Below, in pieces: positions 1-8,592 of a stretch of DNA of 64,000 nt. This DNA comes from Halopiger xanaduensis SH-6 (lineage in GTDB: Archaea; Halobacteriota; Halobacteria; Halobacteriales; Natrialbaceae): contig NC_015666.1 of the NCBI RefSeq assembly GCF_000217715.1, forward strand, positions 2,058,270 to 2,122,269. Reading direction: 5' to 3'. The position numbers and the translations under genes are program-made. The notes under the pieces were generated by a model, which saw only the letters and a program-made list of their open reading frames with translations, searched no databases and was not told the origin of the DNA. Each line of letters begins with the position of its first letter. Positions within the stretch are counted from its first letter, which is position 1.

Positions 1-724
1 CGGATCCCGCGCCCGTTCCCGTTCCGAAGCGGTCGGGTCCGCCGCCGCTCGAGCGAGAACGGGAGCGAGACTTGGACTGAGGCTCCATAACGAGCGTCGC
101 ACTGATCAGTTCGGCGAGACCGCGCCGCAGCCGCTGGGAGACCGCCGAGTCGGAGATCCCGAGTCGCTCTCCGAGTTCGACGAGCGTCGTCTTTCGGGGG
201 ACGTCGAAGTAGCCCGCCTCGTAGGCGGCGACGACCAGGTCCCGCTGGGCGTTCGTCAGGCCGAACCGCCGGCGCTGATCCGACCCGACCGCCTCGTGAA
301 GCTGGGCGAGTTCGATCGAGACGTCGTCCTCGACACAGGCCGTGTAGAACTCCGAGAGATCCTCGTAGGACGGAAAGCGAAGGCGAAAGGTCCACTGGGA
401 TGCGGTACCCGCGGCGCTCGTCACGATCGCGTCGCTGCTCCGGATCGCCTCGAGGACGCCGTCGAGCCGATCGTCCCACTCGACCCTGACGAGGGCGCTG
501 TCCTCGAGTTCGTCGACGACGGCGGCGTCGGTGACGTTCCCGTTGTCGTCGAGTTCGTCGACGACCGAGTCGGCGACGTCGGCCGGCACCCAGAGGTACG
601 GGAGGCTTCCCTCGTCGGCCGGCACCGTCGTCTCGACGGAAACGGTCGCGTCGCGGTCCGCATCGAGGACCGAGCCGAGCGGGAACTCGCTCGCGGGAAT
701 CGAGACCGTCGCGATGACGCTCAT
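1..724 (-). CDS. HTH-10 (bacterioopsin-activator-type) transcriptional regulator, C-terminus cut by window edge
   Basis: Haloarchaeal regulator of the Bat/HTH-10 class. An N-terminal sensory region of about 150 residues is followed by a helix-turn-helix with the family hallmarks: FGLTNAQRDLVVAAYEAGYF, then TTLVELGERLGISDSAVSQR (about residues 170-215). The start is ATG at 724 (MSVIATVSIPASEF). The frame runs to base 2 without a stop, ending in a Ser/Arg/Gly-rich tail, so the C-terminus lies outside the window. DNA binding is clear from the family; the ligand or target genes cannot be read from the sequence. It is transcribed away from the membrane hydrolase gene at 1011. Confidence 0.85.
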   Translation of the reverse strand, partial: MSVIATVSIPASEFPLGSVLDADRDATVSVETTVPADEGSLPYLWVPADVADSVVDELDDNGNVTDAAVVDELEDSALVRVEWDDRLDGVLEAIRSSDAIVTSAAGTASQWTFRLRFPSYEDLSEFYTACVEDDVSIELAQLHEAVGSDQRRRFGLTNAQRDLVVAAYEAGYFDVPRKTTLVELGERLGISDSAVSQRLRRGLAELISATLVMEPQSKSRSRSRSSGGGPDRFGTGTGAGS

Positions 725-1010
725 CTGTGGCTCCGGCTCCGACTCTCGAGCGCGGTCGAACGGATCGGGGAGCGCTCCAGTTTCGATCCGGTTCCCGTCG
801 CCGTTCGTTCCGATTTTCGCCGCTTTACGTTCCAACACCGAACGGTACGCTCCGAACGTCGAACACGACTGTACATACGGTTCGTTCGGTAATACATTCA
901 CAGGTCGATACAAGAATCGGCCGGTTAGATATCGAAGCCGTTTAAATAGCGCTCGCGGCGAAACGCGGTGATTTTATGCCGCCGTTCCGGCTCTCCCCTG
1001 ACGAGGACGA

Positions 1011-1523
1011 ATGTATCAGGTTGGACACTACGGTGCGGCGCTGTTGCTGTACGCGCCGCTCGGTGCGGCCGTCTCGCTGGCGGGGTACGAACCGGCCGCT
1101 CTCCTCGGCGGTCTCGTCTGCGTCGGCCTCTCGACGCTGCCGGACTGCGATCACCGACTGCCGCTGATCGAGCATCGGGGGCCGACCCACACCCTGCTGT
1201 TCGCGGGGCTGGTCGGCGCGGCGCTGGCCGGGACCGTGACAGTCCTCGCCGACGCCTCGGCCTCGCTACTGACCCCCGTCGGCGGGGTCGACGACGCGCA
1301 CGTCGTCGGCTTCGCGTTCGTCGTCGGCGCGCTCTCGATCGTCTCACATCTCCTCGCGGACGCCCTGACGCCGATGGGGATTCGGCCGTTCTGGCCGGTC
1401 TCGAGGCGCCACTACACGCTCAGGGTGACGCGTGCGGCGAACACGATCGCGAACTACGTGCTGTTCGTGGTCGGGGTCGGCGCCGTCGCGGTCGCCGTCG
1501 CAGCCGTGAGGCTGTTCGGCTGA
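1011..1523 (+). CDS. Membrane-bound metal-dependent hydrolase-like protein (YdjM/DUF457 family)
   Basis: 170-residue integral membrane protein with about four hydrophobic segments (roughly residues 8-25, 28-45, 60-82, 95-120, and a C-terminal span). It carries the family's conserved polar motifs: LPDCDHRLP near residue 45, HRGPTHTLLFA near residue 57, and SHLLADALTPMGIRPFWP near residue 108. The His/Asp residues sit in or next to the membrane and resemble a metal site, but catalysis is unproven for the family. ATG at 1011 is chosen because the GHYGAALL motif follows at once. A GATTTTATG stretch at 970-978 is a possible TATA element. The neighbours give no functional hint. Confidence 0.75.
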   Translation: MYQVGHYGAALLLYAPLGAAVSLAGYEPAALLGGLVCVGLSTLPDCDHRLPLIEHRGPTHTLLFAGLVGAALAGTVTVLADASASLLTPVGGVDDAHVVGFAFVVGALSIVSHLLADALTPMGIRPFWPVSRRHYTLRVTRAANTIANYVLFVVGVGAVAVAVAAVRLFG

Positions 1524-1571
1524 GTCGCGCGGGTCGTCGGAGGAAAGCAGAAGCGACGCGCCTCGAGCGCG

Positions 1572-2441
1572 TTACGGCGAGCGCGTCGCGGCGGTCCGGC
1601 TTCGGTAGATGCCGGCGCCGAACGCGACGGCGAGGACGGCCGCGAGGGCGACGTAGAGTCCGTCGAGAGCGGGACTGTACGTCATGACCGTCCGGCGGCC
1701 GAGGTAGGCGACCGCGAGAACGAGGACGGCCGACCCGGACAGCAGCCACCGCAGGAGCCGATCGTCGAACCGGCGCCGACTGCCCATCGTGGCGACGATG
1801 ATCGCGGCCAGCAGGGCGAGCGTCGCGGCGTACTGGAGCAACTGGACCGTCGGCGAGTAGTCGGTCACCAGCCCCAGGTCGGTCGGGCTGAGCGCGACGT
1901 GTAGCGGCACCGCGACGAGGCCGAACCCGAGCGCGCCGGTGACGGCCCCGGCGGTCAGCGACGACTCCCAAACGAGGACGGTCGCGACGGCGAACATCGA
2001 GAAGATGAGGATGGCCGTCCAGAAGTGCAGCGAGAGGATATCGAGCGTGTACTGGGTGACCGTCTCGCGGCCGAGGGCGACCTGGACCGGCGTCAGGAGC
2101 GTCCCGAGGACGATCAGCGCGGTGACGCGCCGGTCGACGCTCGGGAGCCGCCAGGCGGCGATCGCCGAGCCGATGATCGCGAAGCCGGCGAACATGGCGA
2201 CGAAGCGGTGGATCCACTCGTAGAAGCTCGGCAGCGACGCCGGGAAGAGGTTGAAGGGGCCGCCGTCGCACCGAGGCCAGTTCGCATTGCAGGCCAGCCC
2301 CGATCCGGTCGCCTTCGCGGCGATCCCGAGCAGGATCGTCGCGGAGACGAGGACGAGCGTCGTCGCGAGCAGGTGCCGGAAGCCGAACCGGTCGATCAGC
2401 GAGCGAAATGTCGGACGGGAAGCGTGACTGGTGGACGACAC
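1572..2441 (-). CDS. ctaA: Heme A synthase, COX15/CtaA family
   Basis: 289-residue polytopic membrane protein with about eight hydrophobic helices, the size and layout of CtaA/Cox15. These enzymes oxidise the C8 methyl of heme O to make heme A for terminal oxidases. Family features seen: GIAAKATGSGLACNANWPRC near the N-terminus (the Cys pair region), EWIHRFVAMFAGF (heme-ligand His), LHFWTAILIF and a further His in LHVALSPTDLG. The start is taken as GTG at 2441 because the protein-like sequence begins there and a TATA-like stretch lies 30-37 bp upstream; the open frame continues further but without coding character. No heme O synthase gene lies nearby. Confidence 0.85.
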   Translation of the reverse strand: MSSTSHASRPTFRSLIDRFGFRHLLATTLVLVSATILLGIAAKATGSGLACNANWPRCDGGPFNLFPASLPSFYEWIHRFVAMFAGFAIIGSAIAAWRLPSVDRRVTALIVLGTLLTPVQVALGRETVTQYTLDILSLHFWTAILIFSMFAVATVLVWESSLTAGAVTGALGFGLVAVPLHVALSPTDLGLVTDYSPTVQLLQYAATLALLAAIIVATMGSRRRFDDRLLRWLLSGSAVLVLAVAYLGRRTVMTYSPALDGLYVALAAVLAVAFGAGIYRSRTAATRSP

Positions 2442-2470
2442 GGTCGTTCGTCGGGGGTTAGGACCACCCG

Positions 2471-2478
2471 TATTTAGA
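2471..2478 (-). promoter_or_regulatory. TATA-like element of the ctaA gene
   Basis: On the minus strand the sequence reads AATCTAAATA at 2471-2480, 30-37 bp before the GTG start at 2441. This spacing fits leaderless haloarchaeal initiation. Confidence 0.4.
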
Positions 2479-2585
2479 TTTCCCGTGTCGTCGGTCTCCG
2501 GACGGTTCCGCCGCTCTGATCCCCGAGCGCTCGGCCGGCGCCCGCCGTCCGTCGGATTCAAGACCCGTCCCCGACAGCACCTGAC

Positions 2586-3698
2586 ATGGGCAGCGACGAC
2601 AAGCGCGAGCGACTCGAGGCCGTCCTCGAGTCCCGCGATCTGGATGCGGTGTGGTTCGCACGGCCGAACTCCTTCGCCTGGCTGACGGGCGGCAGCAGCG
2701 TCATCGACCGCGAGAGCGACGCGGGCGTCGCGGCCGTCGGCTACGACGGCGACGTGCGGATCGTGACGAACAACATCGAAGCGGCTCGGATCGAGGCCGA
2801 AGAGTTGCCGGACCTCGAGGCCGACGCGGTCTCCATCGAACAGTATTCGTGGCACGCCTCCTCGCTCGCCGAGGCGATCTCGGCCCGCGTCGGCGACGAC
2901 GAGCGCGCGGCCGCCGACGTCGACGTGCCGGGCCTCGAGCGGATCGATCCGAGCGCGCTCCGGCAGCCGCTGACCGAGCGCGACCGCGAACGGTACCGCG
3001 AACTGGGTCGAGAGACGGCCGCCGCCGTCGAGTCGGTCTGCCGGGAACTGCGCGCCGAGGACACCGAACACGAGGTCGCCTCGGCGCTGCGCGTGGCGCT
3101 CTCGGCGCGGGACATCGAAGCGCCGGTCTGTCTCGTCGGCGGCGGCGAGCGCGCCCAGCGGTACCGCCACTACACGCCGACGCAGGCCGAACTCGGCGAC
3201 TACGCGCTGCTGTCGGTGACCGCCGAGCGCCACGGCCTCCACGCGAGTTGCACCCGGACGGTCGCCTTCGACGCGCCCGACTGGCTCGAGGAGCGCCACG
3301 AGGCCGCGACGCGGGTCGAGGCGACGGCGCTGGCGGCGACGCAGGAAGTCGCGGAGAACGGCGGCACCGCCGGCGACGTCTTCGGCGCGGTGCAGGACGC
3401 CTACGCCGCCGTCGGCTTCGAGGGCGAGTGGGAGTACCACCACCAGGGCGGCGCCGCCGGCTTCGCCGGTCGAGAGTGGATCGCGACGCCGGATCACGAG
3501 GCGTCCGTCGAAGTTCCGATGGCCTACGCCTGGAACCCGACGGTGCAGGGCGCGAAAAGCGAGGGCACCGCGCTCGTCACCGCCGACGAGATCGAGCCGC
3601 TGACGACGACCGACAACTGGCCGACGATCACCGCCGAGGCCGTCGACCGCGACGTCGAACTCGAGCGGCCGGCGATTCTGACGCTCGAGGACGAGTAA
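2586..3698 (+). CDS. M24-fold (Xaa-Pro peptidase/creatinase-like) protein lacking most metal ligands
   Basis: 370 residues with the two-part creatinase/prolidase layout: an N-terminal domain (about 1-125, with VWFARPNSFAWLTGG) and a C-terminal pita-bread domain (about 130-360). Active M24 peptidases use five ligands, Asp-Asp-His-Glu-Glu. Aligned by eye, the first Asp is Ser210 (ALLSVTAERHG), the second is Ser221 (HASCTRTVAF), the usual GHG region reads HHQGGAAGF, the first Glu is Asn317 (AYAWNPTVQG), and only the last Glu (Glu326, KSEGTALVT) remains. It is therefore unlikely to be a dimetal aminopeptidase; creatinase is a known metal-free member of the fold. The substrate is unknown. The gene stands alone between ctaA and a convergent regulator. 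Confidence 0.8.
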   Translation: MGSDDKRERLEAVLESRDLDAVWFARPNSFAWLTGGSSVIDRESDAGVAAVGYDGDVRIVTNNIEAARIEAEELPDLEADAVSIEQYSWHASSLAEAISARVGDDERAAADVDVPGLERIDPSALRQPLTERDRERYRELGRETAAAVESVCRELRAEDTEHEVASALRVALSARDIEAPVCLVGGGERAQRYRHYTPTQAELGDYALLSVTAERHGLHASCTRTVAFDAPDWLEERHEAATRVEATALAATQEVAENGGTAGDVFGAVQDAYAAVGFEGEWEYHHQGGAAGFAGREWIATPDHEASVEVPMAYAWNPTVQGAKSEGTALVTADEIEPLTTTDNWPTITAEAVDRDVELERPAILTLEDE

Positions 3699-3818
3699 CC
3701 TCGAGTCGACGACGAGTACTCGAGAAACGACCGCGAGGGCAGCGCTCGCGGACGCGCGAAAACGTGAGAAGACGCGGGTCGACGTGGACGAGCGGCCGAT
3801 TCGGGCCGGAACTGTGGT

Positions 3819-4451
3819 CTACGAGTCTTCGTCGTCTTCGTCCGGCTCAGAAATCTCGATGTCCGTCTCGTCGTCGTCGAACTCGAGGTCGGTTCCCGAC
3901 TCCGACTCGCCTCCCGTTTCGTCCTCGTCGAACGGCGCCGTCTCGTCGACGGTGATCGTAACCGGTTCGACGTCCTCCTCGAATGCCGGTTCGGGCTCTT
4001 GCTCGTCGCGGTCGAGGACCCGATCCAGCGTGAAGATCGTGTTCAGTTCCTGCTGGACCTGATCGACGACGCCGCCGACGAGTTCGCTCGGCTGGATCGC
4101 CGTGTACTCGTAGGGGTTGTTGCCGGCGCCCTCGCTCGCGCGCTTCTCGCGGGTGACCCGATCCTCCTCGTGGAGTTCCGCGAGGGCCTCCCGAACCGTA
4201 CTCGGGTAGAGGCCGGTCCCCTTCGCGACCTCCTCGGAGGTGCTGCCCGGATTCGCGAGCAGGTGGACGTAGATCTTCGCCCGCGTCTCGGTGTCGAGGA
4301 TCCACGACAGCAGGTCGACGATCCGCTGGTCGACCTCCTCGACCGTCGGGTTTCGCCCTCTCTCGCCCGTGTCGGCGACGATGTCGTCCTCGAGCGACCG
4401 GCGCTCCTCGTTCCCCTCGTCCCGGTGGTCGTCGGTATCGTTCGGTTCCAT
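3819..4451 (-). CDS. Winged helix-turn-helix transcriptional regulator next to topoisomerase VI
   Basis: 210 residues. A winged-helix region (about 50-125) contains DTETRAKIYVHLLANPGSTS, then EEVAKGTGLYPSTVREALAE as the recognition helix, and a basic wing with REKRASEGAGNNPYEYTAI. The N-terminal 40 and C-terminal 65 residues are strongly acidic and low in complexity, a common halophilic decoration. ATG at 4451 is chosen; extending upstream gives no protein-like sequence. It is divergent from top6B with 259 bp between the starts, so regulation of top6BA is possible but not shown. Confidence 0.8.
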   Translation of the reverse strand: MEPNDTDDHRDEGNEERRSLEDDIVADTGERGRNPTVEEVDQRIVDLLSWILDTETRAKIYVHLLANPGSTSEEVAKGTGLYPSTVREALAELHEEDRVTREKRASEGAGNNPYEYTAIQPSELVGGVVDQVQQELNTIFTLDRVLDRDEQEPEPAFEEDVEPVTITVDETAPFDEDETGGESESGTDLEFDDDETDIEISEPDEDDEDS

Positions 4452-4574
4452 GTGTCCTCTTACCCGGGACAAAGTTTCGTGCGGGGTTAAACCTTTGCGG
4501 GGGTCGAACGAGCGGATTTCGCCCGTCTCAGCGACCGTTCGTCGTTCATCGTCGCCCCGTCGGGCGACTCGAGT

Positions 4575-4600
4575 CGGCGCGTCGACCCGGCGCGTCGACC
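4575..4600. repeat. Tandem 13-bp duplication in the regulator-top6B spacer
   Basis: CGGCGCGTCGACC occurs at 4575-4587 and again at 4588-4600, followed by a decayed third copy with CGTCGATCGACGCG. Each copy contains the palindrome GTCGAC. It sits between the divergent promoters of the winged-helix gene and top6B and could be a protein-binding site or simple slippage. Confidence 0.5.
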
Positions 4601-4680
4601 CGGCGTCGATCGACGCGTACAACCCCCTCGCGCGTCGGGCCCGTTACTCCACCTTCACTTTCACCGCGGTAGCGTACACC

Positions 4681-4686
4681 TTTTAG
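4681..4686 (+). promoter_or_regulatory. TATA-like element of top6BA
   Basis: TTTTAG at 4681-4686 lies 25-30 bp before ATG 4711. A GGAGGTG run at 4704-4710 touches the ATG, too close to act as a normal ribosome binding site, so leaderless initiation is favoured. Confidence 0.4.
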
Positions 4687-4710
4687 CCCCCCCGCTAGTA
4701 CAGGGAGGTG

Positions 4711-7179
4711 ATGACGTCGTTCCAGTCGACGCTCGGTGAGGAAGCCGGGATCGCCGAGGAGCTGGCCGAAAGCCAGCAGGCGATCTCGATCGCCGAGTTC
4801 TTCGAGAAGAACAAGCACATGCTCGGCTTCGACAGCGGCGCTCGAGGCCTGGTCACGGCCGTCAAGGAAGCCGTGGACAACGCCTTGGACGCCGCCGAGG
4901 AAGCCGGTATTCTCCCCGATATCTACGTCGAAATTCAGGAGGAGGGCGACTACTACCGGCTGATCGTCGAGGACAACGGCCCCGGGCTGACGAAGGAATC
5001 GCTGCCGAAGGTCTTCGGGAAGCTGCTCTACGGCTCTCGCTTCCACGCCCGCGAACAGTCCCGCGGCCAGCAGGGGATCGGTATCTCCGCGGCGGTCCTC
5101 TACTCGCAGCTGACCAGCGGGAAACCCGCCAAGATCACCAGTCGAACCGAGGGTGCGAGCGAGGCCCAGTACTTCGAACTGATCGTCGACACCGACGAGA
5201 ACGAGCCCGAGATCAGCGTCGAGGAAACCACGACGTGGGACCGCCCCCACGGGACGCGCATCGAACTCGAGATGGAGGCGAACATGCGCGCCCGCCAGCA
5301 GCTCCACGACTACATCAAGCACACGGCGGTCGTCAACCCCCACGCCCGCCTCGAGCTTCGCGAGCCCCAGGCCCACTTCAAGTTCGAGCGCGCGACCGAC
5401 CAGCTCCCCGAGGAGACCGAGGAGATCCGACCCCACCCCCACGGGGTCGAACTCGGCACCGTCATGAAGATGCTGACGGCGACCGACTCCCAGACCGTCT
5501 CCGGCTTTTTGCAGGAGGAGTTTACCCGCGTCGGGAAGAAGACCGCCGACTCGATCATCGACGCCTTCCGCGATCGCCACTACGGCCGCGAGATGCGCTG
5601 GCGGCCCCCCGCCGTCCACGAGGAAATCGACCTCGAGGCCGCGGTCTCCGAGGCCACGGCGAACAAGGGCGCCGACGCGACGGCCGCCTTCGCCGAAGCG
5701 ATCGCCGACGACGCCGACGACCGCGACCGGATCGCCCACCACGAACTGCTCGAGGTCGTCGAGGACGCCGCCGAGCAGGTCGAAGCCGAGCACGGAACGA
5801 CGTTCGGCGACACCGTTCGCGAGAACGCCGTCGATGCGGTCTGGCGCACGCTCGTCGACGAACTGCCTGAGGACGCTGACGAAAACACTGCGGACGCGCA
5901 GGCCGCGGCCGACGAGTCGCGCCTCGTCGCGGACCTCTACGAACTCGCCGACGAGGCCACGAGCACCCGCAAGGACGACGAGATCGTCCAGGCGTTCGCC
6001 CAGCGACTCGCCGGCAAGTTCGCCGACGCCGCCGAGGACGACATTCGCCACCGGCACACCCGCGCGAGCGTCCGGGAGTTCGTCGACCGCGCCGCCGACC
6101 TCACCGAGGAGTACGACGAGGTCTCCTTCGGCGACACCGCCCGCGAGAACGTCGTCGAGGCGATCTGGGACGTCATGGCCACGGTACCGGACGACCCGCC
6201 GCTCGTGCGCGAACTGAACGGCGACCGCGACGCCACGAGCGACCTCGTCGACGCGATGCGCGAGACCGACATCATGGCGCCGCCGACGCGGTGTCTCTCG
6301 CCGATCACGGCCGACCTGATCGAGGCCGGCCTCGAGAAGGAGTTCGACGCCGACTTCTACGCCTCGGCGAGCCGCGACGCCGAAGTGTCGGGCGGCGACC
6401 CGTTCGTCGTCGAGGCCGGCATCGCCTACGGCGGCGAGATCGAGAGCGAGGGCAGCGCTCAGGTGATGCGCTTTGCGAACCGCGTGCCACTCGTCTATCA
6501 GCGCGGCGCGTGTGCGACGACCGATGTGGTCAAGTCGATCGGCTGGCGCAACTACGGGCTCGACCAGCCCGGCGGCTCCGGGCTCCCCAACGGCCCCGCG
6601 GTGATCATGGTCCACGTCGCCTCGACGAACGTGCCCTTCACCAGCGAGTCCAAGGACGCCGTCGCGAACGTCCCCGAGATCGAGGACGAGATCGAACTCG
6701 CGATCCGGGAGGCGGCCCGCGACCTGAAGAGCTACATCAACAAGCGCCAGTCGATGCAGCAGCGCCGGAAGAAGCAGAACGTCCTCGGGAAGATCCTCCC
6801 CGAGATGGCCGAGAAGGTCGCCGAAGTCACCGGCCGCGACGAGCCCGACATCGACGACGCGATCGCCCGGATCATGAACAACGTCCTCGTCGAGCGCCGG
6901 GTCGAGGCAAACGGCGACGGGCAGGAAATCTCCGTCGTCGTCGAGAACAACTCGAGCACCAACGAGAGCCTCGAGATCACGGACATCGTCTCGGCCGAAC
7001 CCGCCAACCTGCCCGACGACGCCACCGTCATCGAGATGGACGGCGAGTGGTTCGTCAAGTGGGAACCCGAGGTGAAAAGCGACGACGAGGCGGCGCTCGA
7101 GTACGAGGTGTCCGACGACGCAACCTACGATCTGGACGTGAAGGGTGTCGAAAGCGAGAAACTCACGGTGAACCAGTAA
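4711..7179 (+). CDS. top6B: DNA topoisomerase VI subunit B
   Basis: ATPase subunit of the type IIB topoisomerase that passes one DNA duplex through another and removes supercoils and catenanes. GHKL ATPase boxes: EAVDNALDA (residues 53-61, Asn57 binding Mg), DNGPGL (88-93) and GQQGIGIS (119-126). An H2TH region follows (about 245-300), then PPTRCLSPI (524-532) and the transducer domain with the switch lysine region [17 protein letters not shown]. The 822 residues far exceed the roughly 530 of Sulfolobus, because of a 300-515 acidic insert holding a duplicated segment (see findings). ATG 4711 is preferred over the adjacent GTG 4708. top6A follows after one base. Confidence 0.97.
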   Translation: MTSFQSTLGEEAGIAEELAESQQAISIAEFFEKNKHMLGFDSGARGLVTAVKEAVDNALDAAEEAGILPDIYVEIQEEGDYYRLIVEDNGPGLTKESLPKVFGKLLYGSRFHAREQSRGQQGIGISAAVLYSQLTSGKPAKITSRTEGASEAQYFELIVDTDENEPEISVEETTTWDRPHGTRIELEMEANMRARQQLHDYIKHTAVVNPHARLELREPQAHFKFERATDQLPEETEEIRPHPHGVELGTVMKMLTATDSQTVSGFLQEEFTRVGKKTADSIIDAFRDRHYGREMRWRPPAVHEEIDLEAAVSEATANKGADATAAFAEAIADDADDRDRIAHHELLEVVEDAAEQVEAEHGTTFGDTVRENAVDAVWRTLVDELPEDADENTADAQAAADESRLVADLYELADEATSTRKDDEIVQAFAQRLAGKFADAAEDDIRHRHTRASVREFVDRAADLTEEYDEVSFGDTARENVVEAIWDVMATVPDDPPLVRELNGDRDATSDLVDAMRETDIMAPPTRCLSPITADLIEAGLEKEFDADFYASASRDAEVSGGDPFVVEAGIAYGGEIESEGSAQVMRFANRVPLVYQRGACATTDVVKSIGWRNYGLDQPGGSGLPNGPAVIMVHVASTNVPFTSESKDAVANVPEIEDEIELAIREAARDLKSYINKRQSMQQRRKKQNVLGKILPEMAEKVAEVTGRDEPDIDDAIARIMNNVLVERRVEANGDGQEISVVVENNSSTNESLEITDIVSAEPANLPDDATVIEMDGEWFVKWEPEVKSDDEAALEYEVSDDATYDLDVKGVESEKLTVNQ

Positions 7180-7180
7180 C

Positions 7181-8272
7181 ATGAGTGCAGACGACGACCA
7201 GCAAGCACGAGAGCAGTTGATCGACCTCGCCGCGCAGTTCTACGACCAGTTCGAACTGGGCGAGATCCCCCACATGTCCGTGCCGACGCGGACGAAGAAC
7301 AACATCGAGTACGACGAAGACGAGAAGGTCTGGGTCTACGGCGACCGGGAGTCGACCCGCTCGGCTAACTCCGTCCGCGGCGCGCGGAAGCTCCTGAAGG
7401 CCGTCTACACTATCGAGTTCCTCGCCGAACAGCTCGACGAGGATCGCTCGTCGACCCTGCGTGAACTCTACTACCTCTCCGAGAGCTGGGACAACGAGGA
7501 GGCCCAGTTCAGCAGCCAGGACGAGTCGAACAGTCTCGTCGAGGACTTAGAGATCGTCTCGGGCGTCACCCGCGAGGACTTCCACATGCGCCCCGAGGAG
7601 TCGGGCGCGACGATCATGGGGCCGCTGCACCTGCGCGAGCAGACCCGCCGCGGCGAGCGCGAGATCCACTGCCAGAAGGACGTCGGCGAGGGCGGCTACC
7701 AGATTCCGAACAATCCGGACACGATCGACTTCCTGGACTGCGACGCCGACTTCATCCTCGCCGTCGAGACCGGCGGTATGCGCGACCGGCTCGTCGAGAA
7801 CGGCTTCGACGACGAGTACAACGCGCTGATCGTCCACCTCAAGGGCCAGCCGGCCCGCGCGACCCGCCGGATTACCAAGCGGCTCCACGACGAACTCGAC
7901 CTGCCGGTCACCGTCTTTACGGACGGCGACCCGTGGTCGTACCGCATCTACGGCTCCGTCGCCTACGGGTCGATCAAGTCGGCCCACCTCTCCGAATATC
8001 TGGCGACGCCCGAGGCGCAGTTCATCGGCATCCAGCCCGCCGACATCGTCGAGTACGAACTGCCAACCGACCCGCTCTCCGACTCCGACATCAACGCCTT
8101 AGAGAGCGAACTCGAGGACCCGCGCTTCCAGACCGACTACTGGGAGGAACAGATCGAACTGCAACTCGAGATCGAGAAGAAGTCCGAACAGCAGTCGCTG
8201 GCGTCCCACGGGCTTGACTTCGTGACGGAGACGTATCTACCCGAACGCCTCGACGCGATGGGTGTCCTCTAA
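7181..8272 (+). CDS. top6A: DNA topoisomerase VI subunit A
   Basis: Cleavage subunit, homologous to Spo11. The 5Y-CAP (winged-helix) domain carries the motif [12 protein letters not shown] with probable catalytic Tyr98, which forms the 5-prime phosphotyrosyl link. The Toprim domain has ILAVETGG (Glu196) and FTDGDPW (Asp248, Asp250) for Mg binding. At 363 residues it is of typical length. It begins one base after the top6B stop, so the two subunits of the A2B2 enzyme are translationally coupled. Nothing unusual is seen in the active site. Confidence 0.97.
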   Translation: MSADDDQQAREQLIDLAAQFYDQFELGEIPHMSVPTRTKNNIEYDEDEKVWVYGDRESTRSANSVRGARKLLKAVYTIEFLAEQLDEDRSSTLRELYYLSESWDNEEAQFSSQDESNSLVEDLEIVSGVTREDFHMRPEESGATIMGPLHLREQTRRGEREIHCQKDVGEGGYQIPNNPDTIDFLDCDADFILAVETGGMRDRLVENGFDDEYNALIVHLKGQPARATRRITKRLHDELDLPVTVFTDGDPWSYRIYGSVAYGSIKSAHLSEYLATPEAQFIGIQPADIVEYELPTDPLSDSDINALESELEDPRFQTDYWEEQIELQLEIEKKSEQQSLASHGLDFVTETYLPERLDAMGVL

Positions 8273-8363
8273 GCTCTACGGGTCGAGACGCCGCTCGAGA
8301 CACTATCTACCGTCTGAAAATTCGATTCAATTCTGAGATTCAGTCCACCCGACGCAACAGCGT

Positions 8364-8480
8364 TTATCTGGTTCTCGCAATGCAGTCCGGATGATAGACG
8401 CCGAGGCCGCCGGTGTCTGTCTCGGCTGCTTTGTATAACCGTTCGCCGTCGATCTCCCCGCCACACGCATCGCACGTCAT
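8364..8480 (-). CDS. Small zinc-finger-like protein (38 aa)
   Basis: Read by hand on the minus strand: ATG 8480 to TAA 8364. The peptide starts MTCDACGGEIDGERLYKAAE and ends with GVYHPDCIARTR, giving C-x2-C near the N-terminus and H-x2-C near the C-terminus, a plausible four-ligand zinc site. A TATA-like GTTTAATACC (8501-8510, minus) sits 21-30 bp upstream. Small zinc-finger proteins below 70 residues are common and often unannotated in haloarchaea. The function is unknown; they are often suspected of regulatory or protein-contact roles. It lies between the convergent end of top6A and the upstream side of a zinc-ribbon membrane protein. Confidence 0.65.
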   Translation of the reverse strand: MTCDACGGEIDGERLYKAAETDTGGLGVYHPDCIARTR

Positions 8481-8500
8481 CGGCGTTCCTATCCGCTCGC

Positions 8501-8510
8501 GGTATTAAAC
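8501..8510 (-). promoter_or_regulatory. TATA-like element of the 38-aa zinc-finger gene
   Basis: Minus-strand GTTTAATACC, 21-30 bp upstream of ATG 8480; the only AT-rich patch in this spacer. Confidence 0.45.
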
Positions 8511-8592
8511 GTGCCCGTAAGCACGGGCGTAGTAACAGCGCCGAGACCACGGCTGTAGTACGCGGATCGGTCCGCTCTGCGGGACGGGACGC

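Noticed and set aside
2442-3497. N-terminal extension of the heme A synthase frame to 3497
   Set aside because: It is antisense to the M24 gene and has Arg/Ala/Asp-rich shadow-frame composition; protein-like sequence begins only at GTG 2441.
4546-7182. 878-residue open frame opposite top6B
   Set aside because: Mirror frame of a clear top6B gene; Val/Leu/Asp-biased composition typical of antisense in GC-rich DNA, no motif.
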